Position numbers and translations under genes: made by a program. Positions 51,783 through 61,692 of a stretch of 64,000 nt of DNA are shown here, in pieces (position 1 is the stretch's first letter; every line of letters begins with the position of its first letter). The DNA comes from Flavobacteriaceae bacterium (GTDB lineage Bacteria > Bacteroidota > Bacteroidia > Flavobacteriales > Flavobacteriaceae), in contig NZMG01000035.1 in the NCBI GenBank assembly GCA_002694465.1, forward strand, positions 108,947 to 172,946, read 5' to 3'. Below the pieces are notes generated by a model. It saw only the letters and a list, made by a program, of their open reading frames with translations, was not told where the DNA came from and made no database searches.

Positions 51783-52891
51783 TCTAATAACTGGGCAATC
51801 CGTCTTTCGAGCGCTGGTCCGCGTAGGTTTTTATCAATAATTCTTCCTTCTGCATCCAATAAAAAAGTAGCAGGAATAGACCTAACATTATATTGTTGGG
51901 CAATTGGATCTTGCCAAAATCGGAGGTTAGATACATGGTACCAATCCATTTTGTCGTCTTCTATTGCCTGCACCCATCGCTCTTTTTGGCCATCTCTATC
52001 TAATGAAACACTAATAATGTTAAGACCTTTATCGTGATATTTTTCGTATACTTTCACCACGTTAGGGTTTTCTAGGCGGCAAGGACGACACCAAGAAGCC
52101 CAAAAATCTATGATAGTATACTTTCCTAATGTTTCATTAAGAGACAACATTTCTCCCGATGGGGTAGGTGCTTCAAAATTGGGAGCAATTACACCAATAT
52201 CTGCTTTTTTTGCAGATTCTAGCGTTTTTTTAAGTTGAGTAACCACTGCGTTGGCTCCAATTTTTGGATTTAACCCTTCTAGAATTTCGGCAGTTTCCTC
52301 GGCTGTAAATTCTTTCCCTCTATACAATTCTGAAAGTAACATCACACTAAAAAGTGAATTGTTATTCGTTTTTACAAAGTTTCGCTTATAGGAGCTTTCT
52401 TCCATAAGTAAGGCGTTGTTCTCATCCCTTAGTTTATTGAATAACGTTTCATCCTGTTGGGCTTGTGCATTTTTAAAATCTTGCGTGATTTTTAATTTTC
52501 TTTCTGAAAAACCTTTCGTAACGGTTAAATATTCGTTGTAAAGCTCATTTTGGCGGCCTCCAGTTACCACTGAAGAGGCTAAACTATCGGCGAAGATTTG
52601 AGCATTAATATTCTCATTTTCAACAAAAAATACTATGTTATTGGGTGTATTTTCAACTTTTAGAAAATTAAGTTTTGTCCCTTCAATTTTTGGATATTTT
52701 TCTTCAAATTTTTGATTAGTAATAACCAATGTATCTATAATTTGTGACTGATTGTTTTGATCTAATTCATATAAGAACACATTTGTTCCATCTTCAAATC
52801 CATAAGCGGTCCCTTTCAGTGTAAAAGAATTTTGGTCTTCACCACAGGCCAAGAATAAAAGTGCTAAAATTGAGTAGAATAAACGTTTCAT
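51779..52891 (-). CDS. Thioredoxin-like (TlpA-type) lipoprotein with DUF4369 domain
   Basis: 370 residues. The lipobox LLFLACGE (Cys17) anchors the protein. The N-terminal DUF4369-type beta domain spans ~20-125, with a helical linker to 235. The thioredoxin domain (from ~240) has WASWCRPCRLENP with the CxxC pair and RSIPATFLLDAEG with the cis-Pro. It likely reduces or exchanges disulfides in the periplasm. Confidence 0.93.
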   Translation of the reverse strand: MKRLFYSILALLFLACGEDQNSFTLKGTAYGFEDGTNVFLYELDQNNQSQIIDTLVITNQKFEEKYPKIEGTKLNFLKVENTPNNIVFFVENENINAQIFADSLASSVVTGGRQNELYNEYLTVTKGFSERKLKITQDFKNAQAQQDETLFNKLRDENNALLMEESSYKRNFVKTNNNSLFSVMLLSELYRGKEFTAEETAEILEGLNPKIGANAVVTQLKKTLESAKKADIGVIAPNFEAPTPSGEMLSLNETLGKYTIIDFWASWCRPCRLENPNVVKVYEKYHDKGLNIISVSLDRDGQKERWVQAIEDDKMDWYHVSNLRFWQDPIAQQYNVRSIPATFLLDAEGRIIDKNLRGPALERRIAQLLD

Positions 52892-53040
52892 TTTTATAAT
52901 TTTTTTGTTGCGACAAAAGTAAAGGTATTTTTTTTTTGATTCCGAATAAATACTCTGAAAATAATGTTAATTGAGGTTACTTTGTTTCACAATACCAATT
53001 AATTACTTTATTTTACACTAAACTTTTCATTTTCAACACC

Positions 53041-55404
53041 ATGAACAAACGCCCATTTCCATTACAAATTAAAATTGGGTTTAAAAAACTTTTCGATTCT
53101 TATCGAGCCTTAGAAGATTCTTCAAACCCAGTGACTTCACTAAGAATAAAGGAGATTTTGAAAATTGAGAAGGAAAACCCGAGACTTTCTAGTGGGATTA
53201 GCTCTGAAGATGCTCTAGAGAAATATAGTGAACAGATTAACTTTATTTTGGAAGATTTATTTGCCGAGGTCCTTACCACAAACGAAATTAAAATAGCTAC
53301 GGTGCCTTACCAAGAGAGGGTGTTAAGAGCATCTAAGAGGTATGAGGCTATACGGCATTTAGCAGGTGAGGAATTAAAAATGGAGATTGCAGATTTAAGT
53401 GAAGATCAATACTATGTCATGGGTTGTAGTATCATTTTAGCGAATTATTATAATTTCCAGGTAGATTTTAGAAGGCCGTTTTATTATAAAATACCAGATA
53501 AAAATGGTATTCTAAGATCCTACAGAGTTCTTTACAATGGTGACTTTTTGAATATTGAAAAGACAAAAAAGGCTAAAGAAATTACAAAAGAGGATATTTC
53601 AGATCTATTAGATAACTTCGACAATGTTGATCTCTGGAAGGAAAAATTTCCACCTAATAGTTGGATTTTTAATGGTTTTGTTATTGCCAATATGTATGAT
53701 GCCACATTGGATGTTTCAATCTCAAACTTTAAGGAAGAACTACTAGAAATAGATCCAAGTAATGAAAAGTTTGTGCTCCAGTTTAGAAATATACTGCGCT
53801 CCATATTTAATATTTCAGATTTAGAACTTGGCTATTCTATGTATGAAAAGGAAAACAAAACCTTAAATAAATTGCCTAAAATATTTGGAGCTAAAAGCTT
53901 TATTCTTGACAATGAAGAAAGCAGAGCTGAAAAACATACTTTGTGTGAATATTCTCATGAAAAACTATTTAAAAACAATGAAATATTTACAGTTTCAAAT
54001 GTTGAAAAACAATTAAATAAACACCCAGAAAATATTCTTTTTCAATCACTCCATAATCAAAAAGTTGGGAGTGCAATTATTGCGCCCCTAGTTAATGAAG
54101 GTGATTTTTTAGGAGTGATGGAAATAGTTTCTAAATCTACAGAAAAGCTCAACTCTATAAATGCTATAAAGCTTAAAGATTTAATGCCCTATTTAATTGA
54201 CTCTTCAAGACGTGCAAAAGAAAAAAAGGAAAACCAAATCGAGCTATTAATTCAGGAAGAATGTACCTCAATTCATCCCAGTGTACACTGGCGTTTTGTA
54301 CAGGAGGCAAGGCGAGTGCTGAGTCTGCAGGATCAAGGAAATATGGCTACATTTCAGGAAATAGTCTTTAATGATGTTTATCCGTTATACGGACAAATGG
54401 ATTTAAGAGGTTCTTCCGAAGTTAGAAATGAAGCAACCAAAATGGATCTTGCCTTGCAATTACGTATGGTGCTTAAAATTGTAAAAGTAATTTATAAAGT
54501 TGAAGAACTACCTATATATGAGCAAATTATCTTTAAAATAAAAGAATATCTACAAGAACTAGAAGAGTCTTTTGAAGTAGAAACTGAAAATAAGATACTC
54601 TCTTTTTTTCAAGAAGACATTATTTCGCTTTTTAAGTTTATTGAAAATAAAGATAAAGAATTACAATCCTTACTTCAAGATTATTATAAGCGTATAGATG
54701 ATTCTAAAGGATTTGTGTATAAATATCGCAAAGAATATGACGAGTCTGTGATGCAAGTAAATAAAACCTTAGCAAGCTTATTAGATTTTAAACAACGGAA
54801 GGCTCAATTAATGTATCCGCATTATTATGAGCGCTTTAAGACAGATGGAGTAGAGCATAATATGTACATTGGGGAGTCTATTACAAAGGAGAGTACTTTT
54901 AACAATGTATACCTTTATAATTTGCGACTATGGCAGCTTCAGGTAATTTGTGAAATGGAAAATAGCTTTTATCAATTAAAGGGGAAACTTCCTGTAGCAT
55001 TGGACATAGCATCGATGATTTTGGTATTTAACAATCCTTTGTCACTTCGGTTTAGAATGGACGAAAAGCGTTTTGATGTGGATGGAACGTATAATGCTAG
55101 ATATGAGGTTGTTAAAAAGCGTGTGGACAAGGCAAAAATTTATGGAACCGATGAGCGCATCACGCAGCCAGGTAAAATTGCCATTATCTATGCTCAAGAA
55201 GAAGACGAGGAAGAATATTTAAAATATGTTCACTTTCTTCAGTCAAAAAATTACTTAGGTAAGGAGGTTGAAACTTTAGAGCTGGAAGATTTACAAGGTG
55301 TTTCAGGACTTAAAGCCATACGAGTCAACATTCTTTATCATAACGGAGAAGAAGATAAGAAGTTATATACTTATCAAGATTTAATGAATGAAATTAAAGG
55401 CTAG
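53041..55404 (+). CDS. GAF-domain-containing large cytoplasmic protein
   Basis: 787 residues with no signal. The region around residues 245-400 (ILRSIFNISDLELG...KVGSAIIAPLVNEGDFLGVMEIVSK) has the GAF pattern. The flanks are long helical stretches, e.g. LEESFEVETENKILSFFQEDIISLFK. No output domain (kinase, cyclase, HTH) is seen. Conserved proteins of this kind occur in Flavobacteriaceae; ligand and role are unknown. It is convergent with the HD-PycTM gene. Confidence 0.75.
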   Translation: MNKRPFPLQIKIGFKKLFDSYRALEDSSNPVTSLRIKEILKIEKENPRLSSGISSEDALEKYSEQINFILEDLFAEVLTTNEIKIATVPYQERVLRASKRYEAIRHLAGEELKMEIADLSEDQYYVMGCSIILANYYNFQVDFRRPFYYKIPDKNGILRSYRVLYNGDFLNIEKTKKAKEITKEDISDLLDNFDNVDLWKEKFPPNSWIFNGFVIANMYDATLDVSISNFKEELLEIDPSNEKFVLQFRNILRSIFNISDLELGYSMYEKENKTLNKLPKIFGAKSFILDNEESRAEKHTLCEYSHEKLFKNNEIFTVSNVEKQLNKHPENILFQSLHNQKVGSAIIAPLVNEGDFLGVMEIVSKSTEKLNSINAIKLKDLMPYLIDSSRRAKEKKENQIELLIQEECTSIHPSVHWRFVQEARRVLSLQDQGNMATFQEIVFNDVYPLYGQMDLRGSSEVRNEATKMDLALQLRMVLKIVKVIYKVEELPIYEQIIFKIKEYLQELEESFEVETENKILSFFQEDIISLFKFIENKDKELQSLLQDYYKRIDDSKGFVYKYRKEYDESVMQVNKTLASLLDFKQRKAQLMYPHYYERFKTDGVEHNMYIGESITKESTFNNVYLYNLRLWQLQVICEMENSFYQLKGKLPVALDIASMILVFNNPLSLRFRMDEKRFDVDGTYNARYEVVKKRVDKAKIYGTDERITQPGKIAIIYAQEEDEEEYLKYVHFLQSKNYLGKEVETLELEDLQGVSGLKAIRVNILYHNGEEDKKLYTYQDLMNEIKG

Positions 55405-55406
55405 AA

Positions 55407-56627
55407 CTATGGATTTACAATAGTTTTGGTTACTTCTTCAACACTTTGTCCGGATGCTTTAAACGATATTGCAAACGAGAGAATAGATACAATGATACCT
55501 ATAACAAAAATGGTATAAGTCCATCTTAAGATTCTATACTTTCTATCCAAAACCTTTCCCAAAAAATACAAATCTTTTGTAAGGGAGGAATACACGTAAT
55601 CTCTATCTTTTAATAGCTCATCAATGGCCCATTGAAATTTTGATAACTCCATTTTATGAAAGTTTCCAAAAAAGGTGAGGTTAACATCCTTATTTTTTAC
55701 ATCTTCATCTGTAAATTTTCCTCGTGTAACATTGGGTCTAGTGGCTATTACAGCTAATATCATAGTGATGGTACTTGACAAAACAAAAATAGCAGAAGGT
55801 GTAACTAAATAAGGGTTTGTATCCAGTTTTGAAAGCAAATTAGATAAGACCAGAGAAATGATGATAGCATTTACCGAAAGTAAAATATTGGCCTTTGTAT
55901 CGGCAATATCACTTAATTTTATGTGATTTCTAAGTGCCGTACGGTAAAATGTTTGAATACCTCTCTCCGGACTAGCATCTTTGTATTTTGCTTTTAACTC
56001 AGCTTTTAGTTTCTCTTTTTTTATTTTTTTCTTATCCTTTTTCTTATCCTTTAAAAGCTTAGCAAGATTAGATTCTTTTTGAGGTTGCCATTCTTTTATA
56101 GCATAAGGAGTATAAAATTGGTGTTTTTTTACCATAAATTTTATGGTGGTATCTCGCCAATCTTGAGCAGAATATTCTTGAACGCCTTGTAACGAATATT
56201 CTTTTCTTAAGAATTCACTTACTTCTTGAAAATATTTTTTCCCGAAATGTGATGAGTCCGCATCTCTTATTGCTTCCTCTAATAAATTAGCGGGTTCGTG
56301 GTTCATTTTAGTGGCCAAAATACACTCTGCAACACCGCTAATGGTTTCTTTATCAACATTTTGACCTTCAAGGAACTCTTTGGCAATACGGACACTTATC
56401 TCTTCATGATTTTCTCGACTTTCAATATATCCTGTATCATGTAATAATGCCGAAAGTTGCAATATCACAGCATCTTTAGCATTTATTTTAGAATTTTCTA
56501 TTATTTCATTAGTACCTTTAAGAACTCTTAGTGTATGTGTAAGATTATGATACGTAAACGTACCCGAGAGTTTTTCTTTAAATAAGTCCCTTACAAATGT
56601 TTCAGTAGTAGAAACTATATTACTCAT
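55407..56627 (-). CDS. HD-domain protein with C-terminal Pycsar-effector-type membrane domain
   Basis: 406 residues. An HD metal-dependent phosphohydrolase domain (about residues 18-150: YHNLTHTLRV...LSALLHDTGYIES, with later DADSSHFG) is followed by a lysine-rich linker (KKDKKKIKKEK). The C-terminal DUF5706/PycTM-like segment is HIKLSDIADTKANILLSVNAIIISLVLS, with membrane helices near 245-265, 275-292 and 370-392. Effectors of Pycsar phage defence have this membrane domain. No pyrimidine cyclase gene is adjacent, so a defence role is unproven and a housekeeping nucleotide role is possible. Confidence 0.82.
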   Translation of the reverse strand: MSNIVSTTETFVRDLFKEKLSGTFTYHNLTHTLRVLKGTNEIIENSKINAKDAVILQLSALLHDTGYIESRENHEEISVRIAKEFLEGQNVDKETISGVAECILATKMNHEPANLLEEAIRDADSSHFGKKYFQEVSEFLRKEYSLQGVQEYSAQDWRDTTIKFMVKKHQFYTPYAIKEWQPQKESNLAKLLKDKKKDKKKIKKEKLKAELKAKYKDASPERGIQTFYRTALRNHIKLSDIADTKANILLSVNAIIISLVLSNLLSKLDTNPYLVTPSAIFVLSSTITMILAVIATRPNVTRGKFTDEDVKNKDVNLTFFGNFHKMELSKFQWAIDELLKDRDYVYSSLTKDLYFLGKVLDRKYRILRWTYTIFVIGIIVSILSFAISFKASGQSVEEVTKTIVNP

Positions 56628-56682
56628 GAAGTTTAATTTTATTGAACCAAATTACTAAAAATAATTACTAAGGTAATTTCTT

Positions 56683-59600
56683 ATGAACAAAATTAACAGC
56701 ATTATAACTTTTATTGGATTACTCACACTATATGGATGTGGTTCTTTAAACCCCAATTATTTGGATTCAGAAGCCCCAAAAACTATTAATGTTGAAGGAA
56801 GATCCCTTGAAAAACGGTTTTACCTTTTGGGGGATGCAGGAGTTGCAGATTCCGATGAAAGTAATGAAGCCTTAGAAGCATTTAATGCTTTAATTGCAAA
56901 TGAAGATACATCTAATGACCACCTTATTTTTCTTGGGGATAATATTTACCCCAAAGGGCTCCCAGCAAAAGGAGAAAAAGGGAGAGAGCAAGCAAAGAGT
57001 CGGTTAGATATTCAACTTCAAGCGGCTAAAAACTTTAAAGGGAAAACACTATTTATTCCTGGAAATCACGATTGGTATAGCAAAGGATTAAAGGGCTTAA
57101 AAAGACAGGAAGAATATGTTGAAAAAGTACTTGATGATAATGAAGCATTTCAACCAGAAAATGGATGCCCCATAGAAAAAATTGAGATATCTGAAAATAT
57201 TGAGTTAATCATTCTTGATACCCAATGGTATATTGCAGATTGGGACAAACATCCAACTATTAATGATGATTGCCATATAAAGTCTCGAAAAGCCTTCTTT
57301 TTGGAAATAGAAAATGAGCTTAAAAAGAACAACGAAAAAACCATTCTTATAGCCATGCACCACCCAGCATTTACCTATGGGTTACATGGAGGTTACTATA
57401 ACTTTCAGAACCATGTTTTTGCTAGCGGAAGGAGTGTGCCAGTACCCATTTTAGCAAGTCTAGTTACTCAGATTAGGTCACAAGGAGGTGTGTCTCCCCA
57501 AGACCGCTATAACAATAGGTATAATGAATTAATGAATAGAATAATAACCCTAGCCACAGATAGTGATCGAGTTATTTTTGCTTCAGGACACGAACACACA
57601 CTTCAGTATATTGAGAATCAAGGAATCAAGCAAATTATTTCTGGTTCAGGAAGTAAGGAAGCCCCTGTAAACTTGGGAAAAGGTGCACAGTTTGTTTCGG
57701 GAAGAAGAGGTTTTGCAGTTTTGGATGTTTTTAATGACGGGTCGTCTGTTGTTAAATTTTATGGTTCAGAAAATAAAACCCCAACACTTCTTTTTTCTGC
57801 AGAAGTACACGCAAAACCTAAAGAATATGATACATCACTATTAGCCAATGAATTTGGTCCTGAGCGGGAGGTTTCTGCTTATAAAAAGGAAGATACAGAT
57901 AAATCTAAAGCGTATTCGTGGTTTTGGGGCGATCATTATCGTTATGTTTATGGAACAGATATTAAAGTACCTGTGGCAACGCTAGATACTTTATTTGGGG
58001 GAATGTCCATTGAGCGAAAGGGTGGGGGACATCAAACAAGGTCACTTCGTCTAAACGATATAAAAGGTAGAAATTTTGCATTGAGAGCCGTAAAAAAAAG
58101 TGCTGTTCAGTTTTTACAAACGGTAGCATTTAAGGATACTTACATTCAAGATGATTTTAAAGAAACCCTTACTGAAGATTTTATACAGGATTTTTATACT
58201 TCCAGCCATCCTTATGCTGCATTTGTAATTGGAGACCTATCTGATGCTATTGATTTATATCATACTAACCCTATGTTGTTTTATATGCCAAAGCATAAAG
58301 CTTTAGGTAAATACAACGAAGAGTTTGGAGATGAACTTTACATAATGGAAGAACGACCAGACGACGGGTTTTTGGATGTGGCATCTTTTGGAAAGCCAGA
58401 TGCCATTGAAAGCACAAGTGATGTATTGGAAAACTTACGCAAAGATGAAAAATATCAAATAAATGAACCTGCCTTTATAAAAGCGCGGCTTTTTGATATG
58501 TTAGTTGGAGATTGGGATAGACATCAAGATCAATGGCGTTGGTCTCGATTTGATATTTCAGACGATAAAAAAATATATAAACCCATACCTCGAGATCGAG
58601 ATCAAGTTTTTTCAAATTTTGATGGAGCACTTTTCGATCTTCTTAAAACCATTATTCCTGCAACAAAACAATTTCAGGAGTTTGATGGGGAGTTAAAGAA
58701 TATAAAATACATTAACCTTGCTGGAATAAAAATAGATAGGACATTTACACAAAATTCATCCAAGGATGTGTGGCTTTCACAAGCCGAATTTATCCAAGAA
58801 AATTTGACTGACGCTATAATAGATGATGCTTTTAAGAACTTACCAGAAGAAGTACAAGACGAAACAGCAAATTCTATCAAAGAAAAATTGAAAGAACGTA
58901 GAGGCTACCTAAGAGATATTGCTTCGCGATATTATGATTATTTAGATGATCTTGTAATTATAACTGCAACGGATAAAGACGACCAAATAACCATTACAAG
59001 AGGTAATAATACGACCACTGTTACTGTTGCTAGAATTAAAGATGGTGAAGTGCAAAAACCTTTTAAGAAAAGAGTGATCAATAGCAAGGAAACCAAAGAA
59101 ATTTGGGTGTATGGTCTTGATGATGATGATGAATTTTTAGTCGAAGGCTATGGTAATAACCCAACTTTAGTCAGGGTAATTGGAGGGCAAAACAATGATA
59201 CGTATACCGTTGAAAGTGGACGTCGCGTTAAAATTTATGATCACAAATCAAAAAAGAACACCATTGCAAAACCTGGAAAGGCAGATTTTAAATTTAAAGA
59301 CAATTACCGATTTAATATATATCAGTATGATAAATACATAGATAAAACAACCTCCATTTTACCCTCCATAGGGACTAATCCCGACGATGGTGTAAAAGTG
59401 GGGCTAAACTTATCTATGATGATAAAAGGGTTTAAAAACGATCCATTTCAAACAAAACATAATTTTGGTGGTAGTTATTATTATGCTACGGAAGGTTTTG
59501 AAATTTACTATGAAGGAGAATTTTCTACCTTATTTGATACCTGGAATATTATTGTTGGAGGGAGGCTTACTTCTGAAAATTTTTCGCAAAATTTCTTCGG

Positions 59601-60387
59601 ATACGGAAACGATACCTCAAATTTTGATGATGATTTAGGACTCGACTATAATCGAGTAAAAACGGCTATAAGAACTGGAAAAATTGGTGTTGTTAAGAAT
59701 GGTCACTATGGAAGTCGAATTGAAATTAATGGAGGAGCTGAAAGTGTTGAAGTTGAAGCTACTGAAAATCGCTTTATAACTGAAGACTTTTCAGATAGAG
59801 TGCTTCTTGATGAACGTATGATTTTTGGAGTTGTTAACTTTGATTATTCCTATGCTGGATACGATACGGCTATAAACCCTACTCGTGGCATGTTCTTTAA
59901 TTTAAAATCTGGTGTTAGAATGAATATTGATAATACTGAACGCACCTATGGTTTTGTGAATCCATCTTTAGAATTTTTTAATAGTTTAACTAGGGATAGA
60001 AAGTTAGTCCTTAGAACCCAAGCCCAAGGACAGTTTAATATTGGAGATAAATATGAGTTTTTTCAAGCGGCAGTTTTAGGAGCAAATACGGGTTTAAGAG
60101 GATTTAGACAACAACGATTTTCTGGTGAAAGGGCTTTAGCTTTTAGTGGTGATTTAAAATATCAACTTAAAAGTTTTAAAACAGGCTTACTGCCTTTAAA
60201 ACTAGGAATATTTGGTGGTTTTGATTACGGTCGAGTATGGCTTGACGGGGAAGACTCAAACACTTGGCATAATAGTTATGGCGGGGGTATTAATTTGAAT
60301 GCAGTAGATGCTATTTCTGGACAATTCGGAATATTTAATAGTGTTGATGGATTAAGGTTTTCCTTTTTATTTGGGATAAGTTTATAA
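56683..60387 (+). CDS. Metallophosphoesterase fused to an outer-membrane beta-barrel (lipoprotein)
   Basis: 1234 residues. The lipobox LLTLYGCGS (Cys19) starts the protein. A calcineurin-like phosphoesterase (about residues 45-355) has LLGDAG, FLGDNIYPKGLP, GNHDWYSKG, MHHPAFTYG and SGHEHTLQY, i.e. all metal motifs. The middle (to ~840) includes LFDMLVGDWDRHQDQWRW. The last ~350 residues are a Bam/TamA-type barrel (LRGFRQQRFSGERALAFSGDLKYQL and a C-terminal strand ending SFLFGISL). Likely hydrolyses a phosphoester at the cell surface; substrate unknown. Confidence 0.88.
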   Translation: MNKINSIITFIGLLTLYGCGSLNPNYLDSEAPKTINVEGRSLEKRFYLLGDAGVADSDESNEALEAFNALIANEDTSNDHLIFLGDNIYPKGLPAKGEKGREQAKSRLDIQLQAAKNFKGKTLFIPGNHDWYSKGLKGLKRQEEYVEKVLDDNEAFQPENGCPIEKIEISENIELIILDTQWYIADWDKHPTINDDCHIKSRKAFFLEIENELKKNNEKTILIAMHHPAFTYGLHGGYYNFQNHVFASGRSVPVPILASLVTQIRSQGGVSPQDRYNNRYNELMNRIITLATDSDRVIFASGHEHTLQYIENQGIKQIISGSGSKEAPVNLGKGAQFVSGRRGFAVLDVFNDGSSVVKFYGSENKTPTLLFSAEVHAKPKEYDTSLLANEFGPEREVSAYKKEDTDKSKAYSWFWGDHYRYVYGTDIKVPVATLDTLFGGMSIERKGGGHQTRSLRLNDIKGRNFALRAVKKSAVQFLQTVAFKDTYIQDDFKETLTEDFIQDFYTSSHPYAAFVIGDLSDAIDLYHTNPMLFYMPKHKALGKYNEEFGDELYIMEERPDDGFLDVASFGKPDAIESTSDVLENLRKDEKYQINEPAFIKARLFDMLVGDWDRHQDQWRWSRFDISDDKKIYKPIPRDRDQVFSNFDGALFDLLKTIIPATKQFQEFDGELKNIKYINLAGIKIDRTFTQNSSKDVWLSQAEFIQENLTDAIIDDAFKNLPEEVQDETANSIKEKLKERRGYLRDIASRYYDYLDDLVIITATDKDDQITITRGNNTTTVTVARIKDGEVQKPFKKRVINSKETKEIWVYGLDDDDEFLVEGYGNNPTLVRVIGGQNNDTYTVESGRRVKIYDHKSKKNTIAKPGKADFKFKDNYRFNIYQYDKYIDKTTSILPSIGTNPDDGVKVGLNLSMMIKGFKNDPFQTKHNFGGSYYYATEGFEIYYEGEFSTLFDTWNIIVGGRLTSENFSQNFFGYGNDTSNFDDDLGLDYNRVKTAIRTGKIGVVKNGHYGSRIEINGGAESVEVEATENRFITEDFSDRVLLDERMIFGVVNFDYSYAGYDTAINPTRGMFFNLKSGVRMNIDNTERTYGFVNPSLEFFNSLTRDRKLVLRTQAQGQFNIGDKYEFFQAAVLGANTGLRGFRQQRFSGERALAFSGDLKYQLKSFKTGLLPLKLGIFGGFDYGRVWLDGEDSNTWHNSYGGGINLNAVDAISGQFGIFNSVDGLRFSFLFGISL

Positions 60388-60429
60388 TCTAATAAAGTAT
60401 AAATTACGATACTTTTTTGTAATTTATTG

Positions 60430-60437
60430 TACCTTTG
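60430..60437 (+). promoter_or_regulatory. Promoter -7 element of the sulfate-activation operon
   Basis: TACCTTTG matches TAnnTTTG, 17 nt before the cysQ ATG at 60455. It probably drives cysQ-DUF2061-cysC-cysD-cysN. Confidence 0.6.
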
Positions 60438-60454
60438 CGCACTTAATAACCCCC

Positions 60455-61243
60455 ATGAAATCTAACCTAGAAATTGCCATTAAAGCTTCCATAGAAGCTG
60501 GTAAAGAAATTCTTAAAATTTACAACACCAATTTTTCTGTGGAAGTAAAGGAGGATGCCTCTCCGCTAACACTTGCAGATAAAAATGCAAACGATGTTAT
60601 AAATTCTTATTTGGAGAACACAAGCATTCCTATTATTAGCGAGGAAAATAAACAACTTGAGTATTCTGAAAGAAAAAAATGGGCCACTTGTTGGATTGTT
60701 GACCCTCTAGACGGAACTAAAGAATTTGTAAAACGAAATGGAGAGTTTACGGTCAATATTGCTTTAATAAAAAATGGAAAACCCAACATGGGAGTTATCT
60801 ATGTTCCAGTTTCCAAAGAATTATACTTTGCAGTAGAAGGGCTTTTTAAGGCCTTTAAAATTACTATCCAAGAGGATGAATCCTTGGACTATATACTTAA
60901 ATTTTCCACACCACTTCAAACGGCTGCGTATGTCGAGCCAATTAAAATAGTGGGGAGTCGTTCTCACTTAAATGATGTTACAAAGGAATATATTTCAGAA
61001 ATTGAAAAACATCATAATGTAGAAATTGTTTCCAAAGGAAGTTCATTAAAATTTTGTTTGGTTGCCGAGGGAAATGCTCACCTCTATCCTAGATTTGCTC
61101 CAACTATGGAATGGGATACCGCCGCAGGACAAGCTATTTGTGAGGCCGCGGGAGTGTCGGTTATAGACCAAAATACACAGCTACCCCTTTGTTATAATAA
61201 AGAGAATCTACTTAATCCTCACTTCTTAGTGAAAGTATCATGA
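60455..61243 (+). CDS. cysQ: 3'(2'),5'-bisphosphate nucleotidase
   Basis: 262 residues of the inositol monophosphatase superfamily. Metal-binding WIVDPLDGTKEFVKRNGEF and WDTAAGQAICEAAG are diagnostic. It hydrolyses PAP/PAPS, recycling the by-product of sulfation. It is first in an operon with sulfate-activation genes, with a 4-nt overlap to the next gene. Confidence 0.94.
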   Translation: MKSNLEIAIKASIEAGKEILKIYNTNFSVEVKEDASPLTLADKNANDVINSYLENTSIPIISEENKQLEYSERKKWATCWIVDPLDGTKEFVKRNGEFTVNIALIKNGKPNMGVIYVPVSKELYFAVEGLFKAFKITIQEDESLDYILKFSTPLQTAAYVEPIKIVGSRSHLNDVTKEYISEIEKHHNVEIVSKGSSLKFCLVAEGNAHLYPRFAPTMEWDTAAGQAICEAAGVSVIDQNTQLPLCYNKENLLNPHFLVKVS

Positions 61244-61692
61244 GAGCAAACTCCCATGCGAGACATATTGTAAAAGCAATTACCTGGAGAATACTAGGAA
61301 CACTCGATACCATTTTGCTTTCTTGGATTATTACAGGAAATGCATTAACAGGACTAAAAATTGGATTTGCTGAAGTAATTACAAAAATGATTTTATATTA
61401 CTTTCACGAGCGTGTTTGGTTTAAGATTAATTTGAGTAAAAGTGGTGTTGTTCTTGAGAGTAGAAAGAGGCACTTAGCAAAAACATTTACGTGGAGGGCT
61501 GTTGGCACAACAGATACCATGGTAATATCATGGATTATTTCTGGGAATCCTTTTATTGGATTAAAAATTGGATTTGCAGAATTAATTACAAAAATGATTT
61601 TATATTATCTTCACGAAAGAGCATGGTATAAAATTGATTTTGGACTGGAAAGAAGAAGATTACGAAAAGCAAAAAATAAAACAAATGAGTAA
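61240..61692 (+). CDS. Tandem DUF2061 membrane protein
   Basis: 150 residues consisting of two DUF2061 repeats (about residues 8-65 and 78-138). Each repeat has HxxK-xxTWRxxGTxDTxxxSWIIxGNxxxGLKIGFxExxTKMILYYxHERxWxKI. DUF2061 is a small membrane protein often next to sulfate-assimilation genes; the function is unknown. The last 8 bp (ATGAGTAA) overlap the cysC start. Confidence 0.88.
   Translation: MRANSHARHIVKAITWRILGTLDTILLSWIITGNALTGLKIGFAEVITKMILYYFHERVWFKINLSKSGVVLESRKRHLAKTFTWRAVGTTDTMVISWIISGNPFIGLKIGFAELITKMILYYLHERAWYKIDFGLERRRLRKAKNKTNE

Noticed and set aside
55407..56627. Complete Pycsar defence operon
   Set aside because: No pyrimidine cyclase gene is adjacent; only an effector-like membrane domain is seen.
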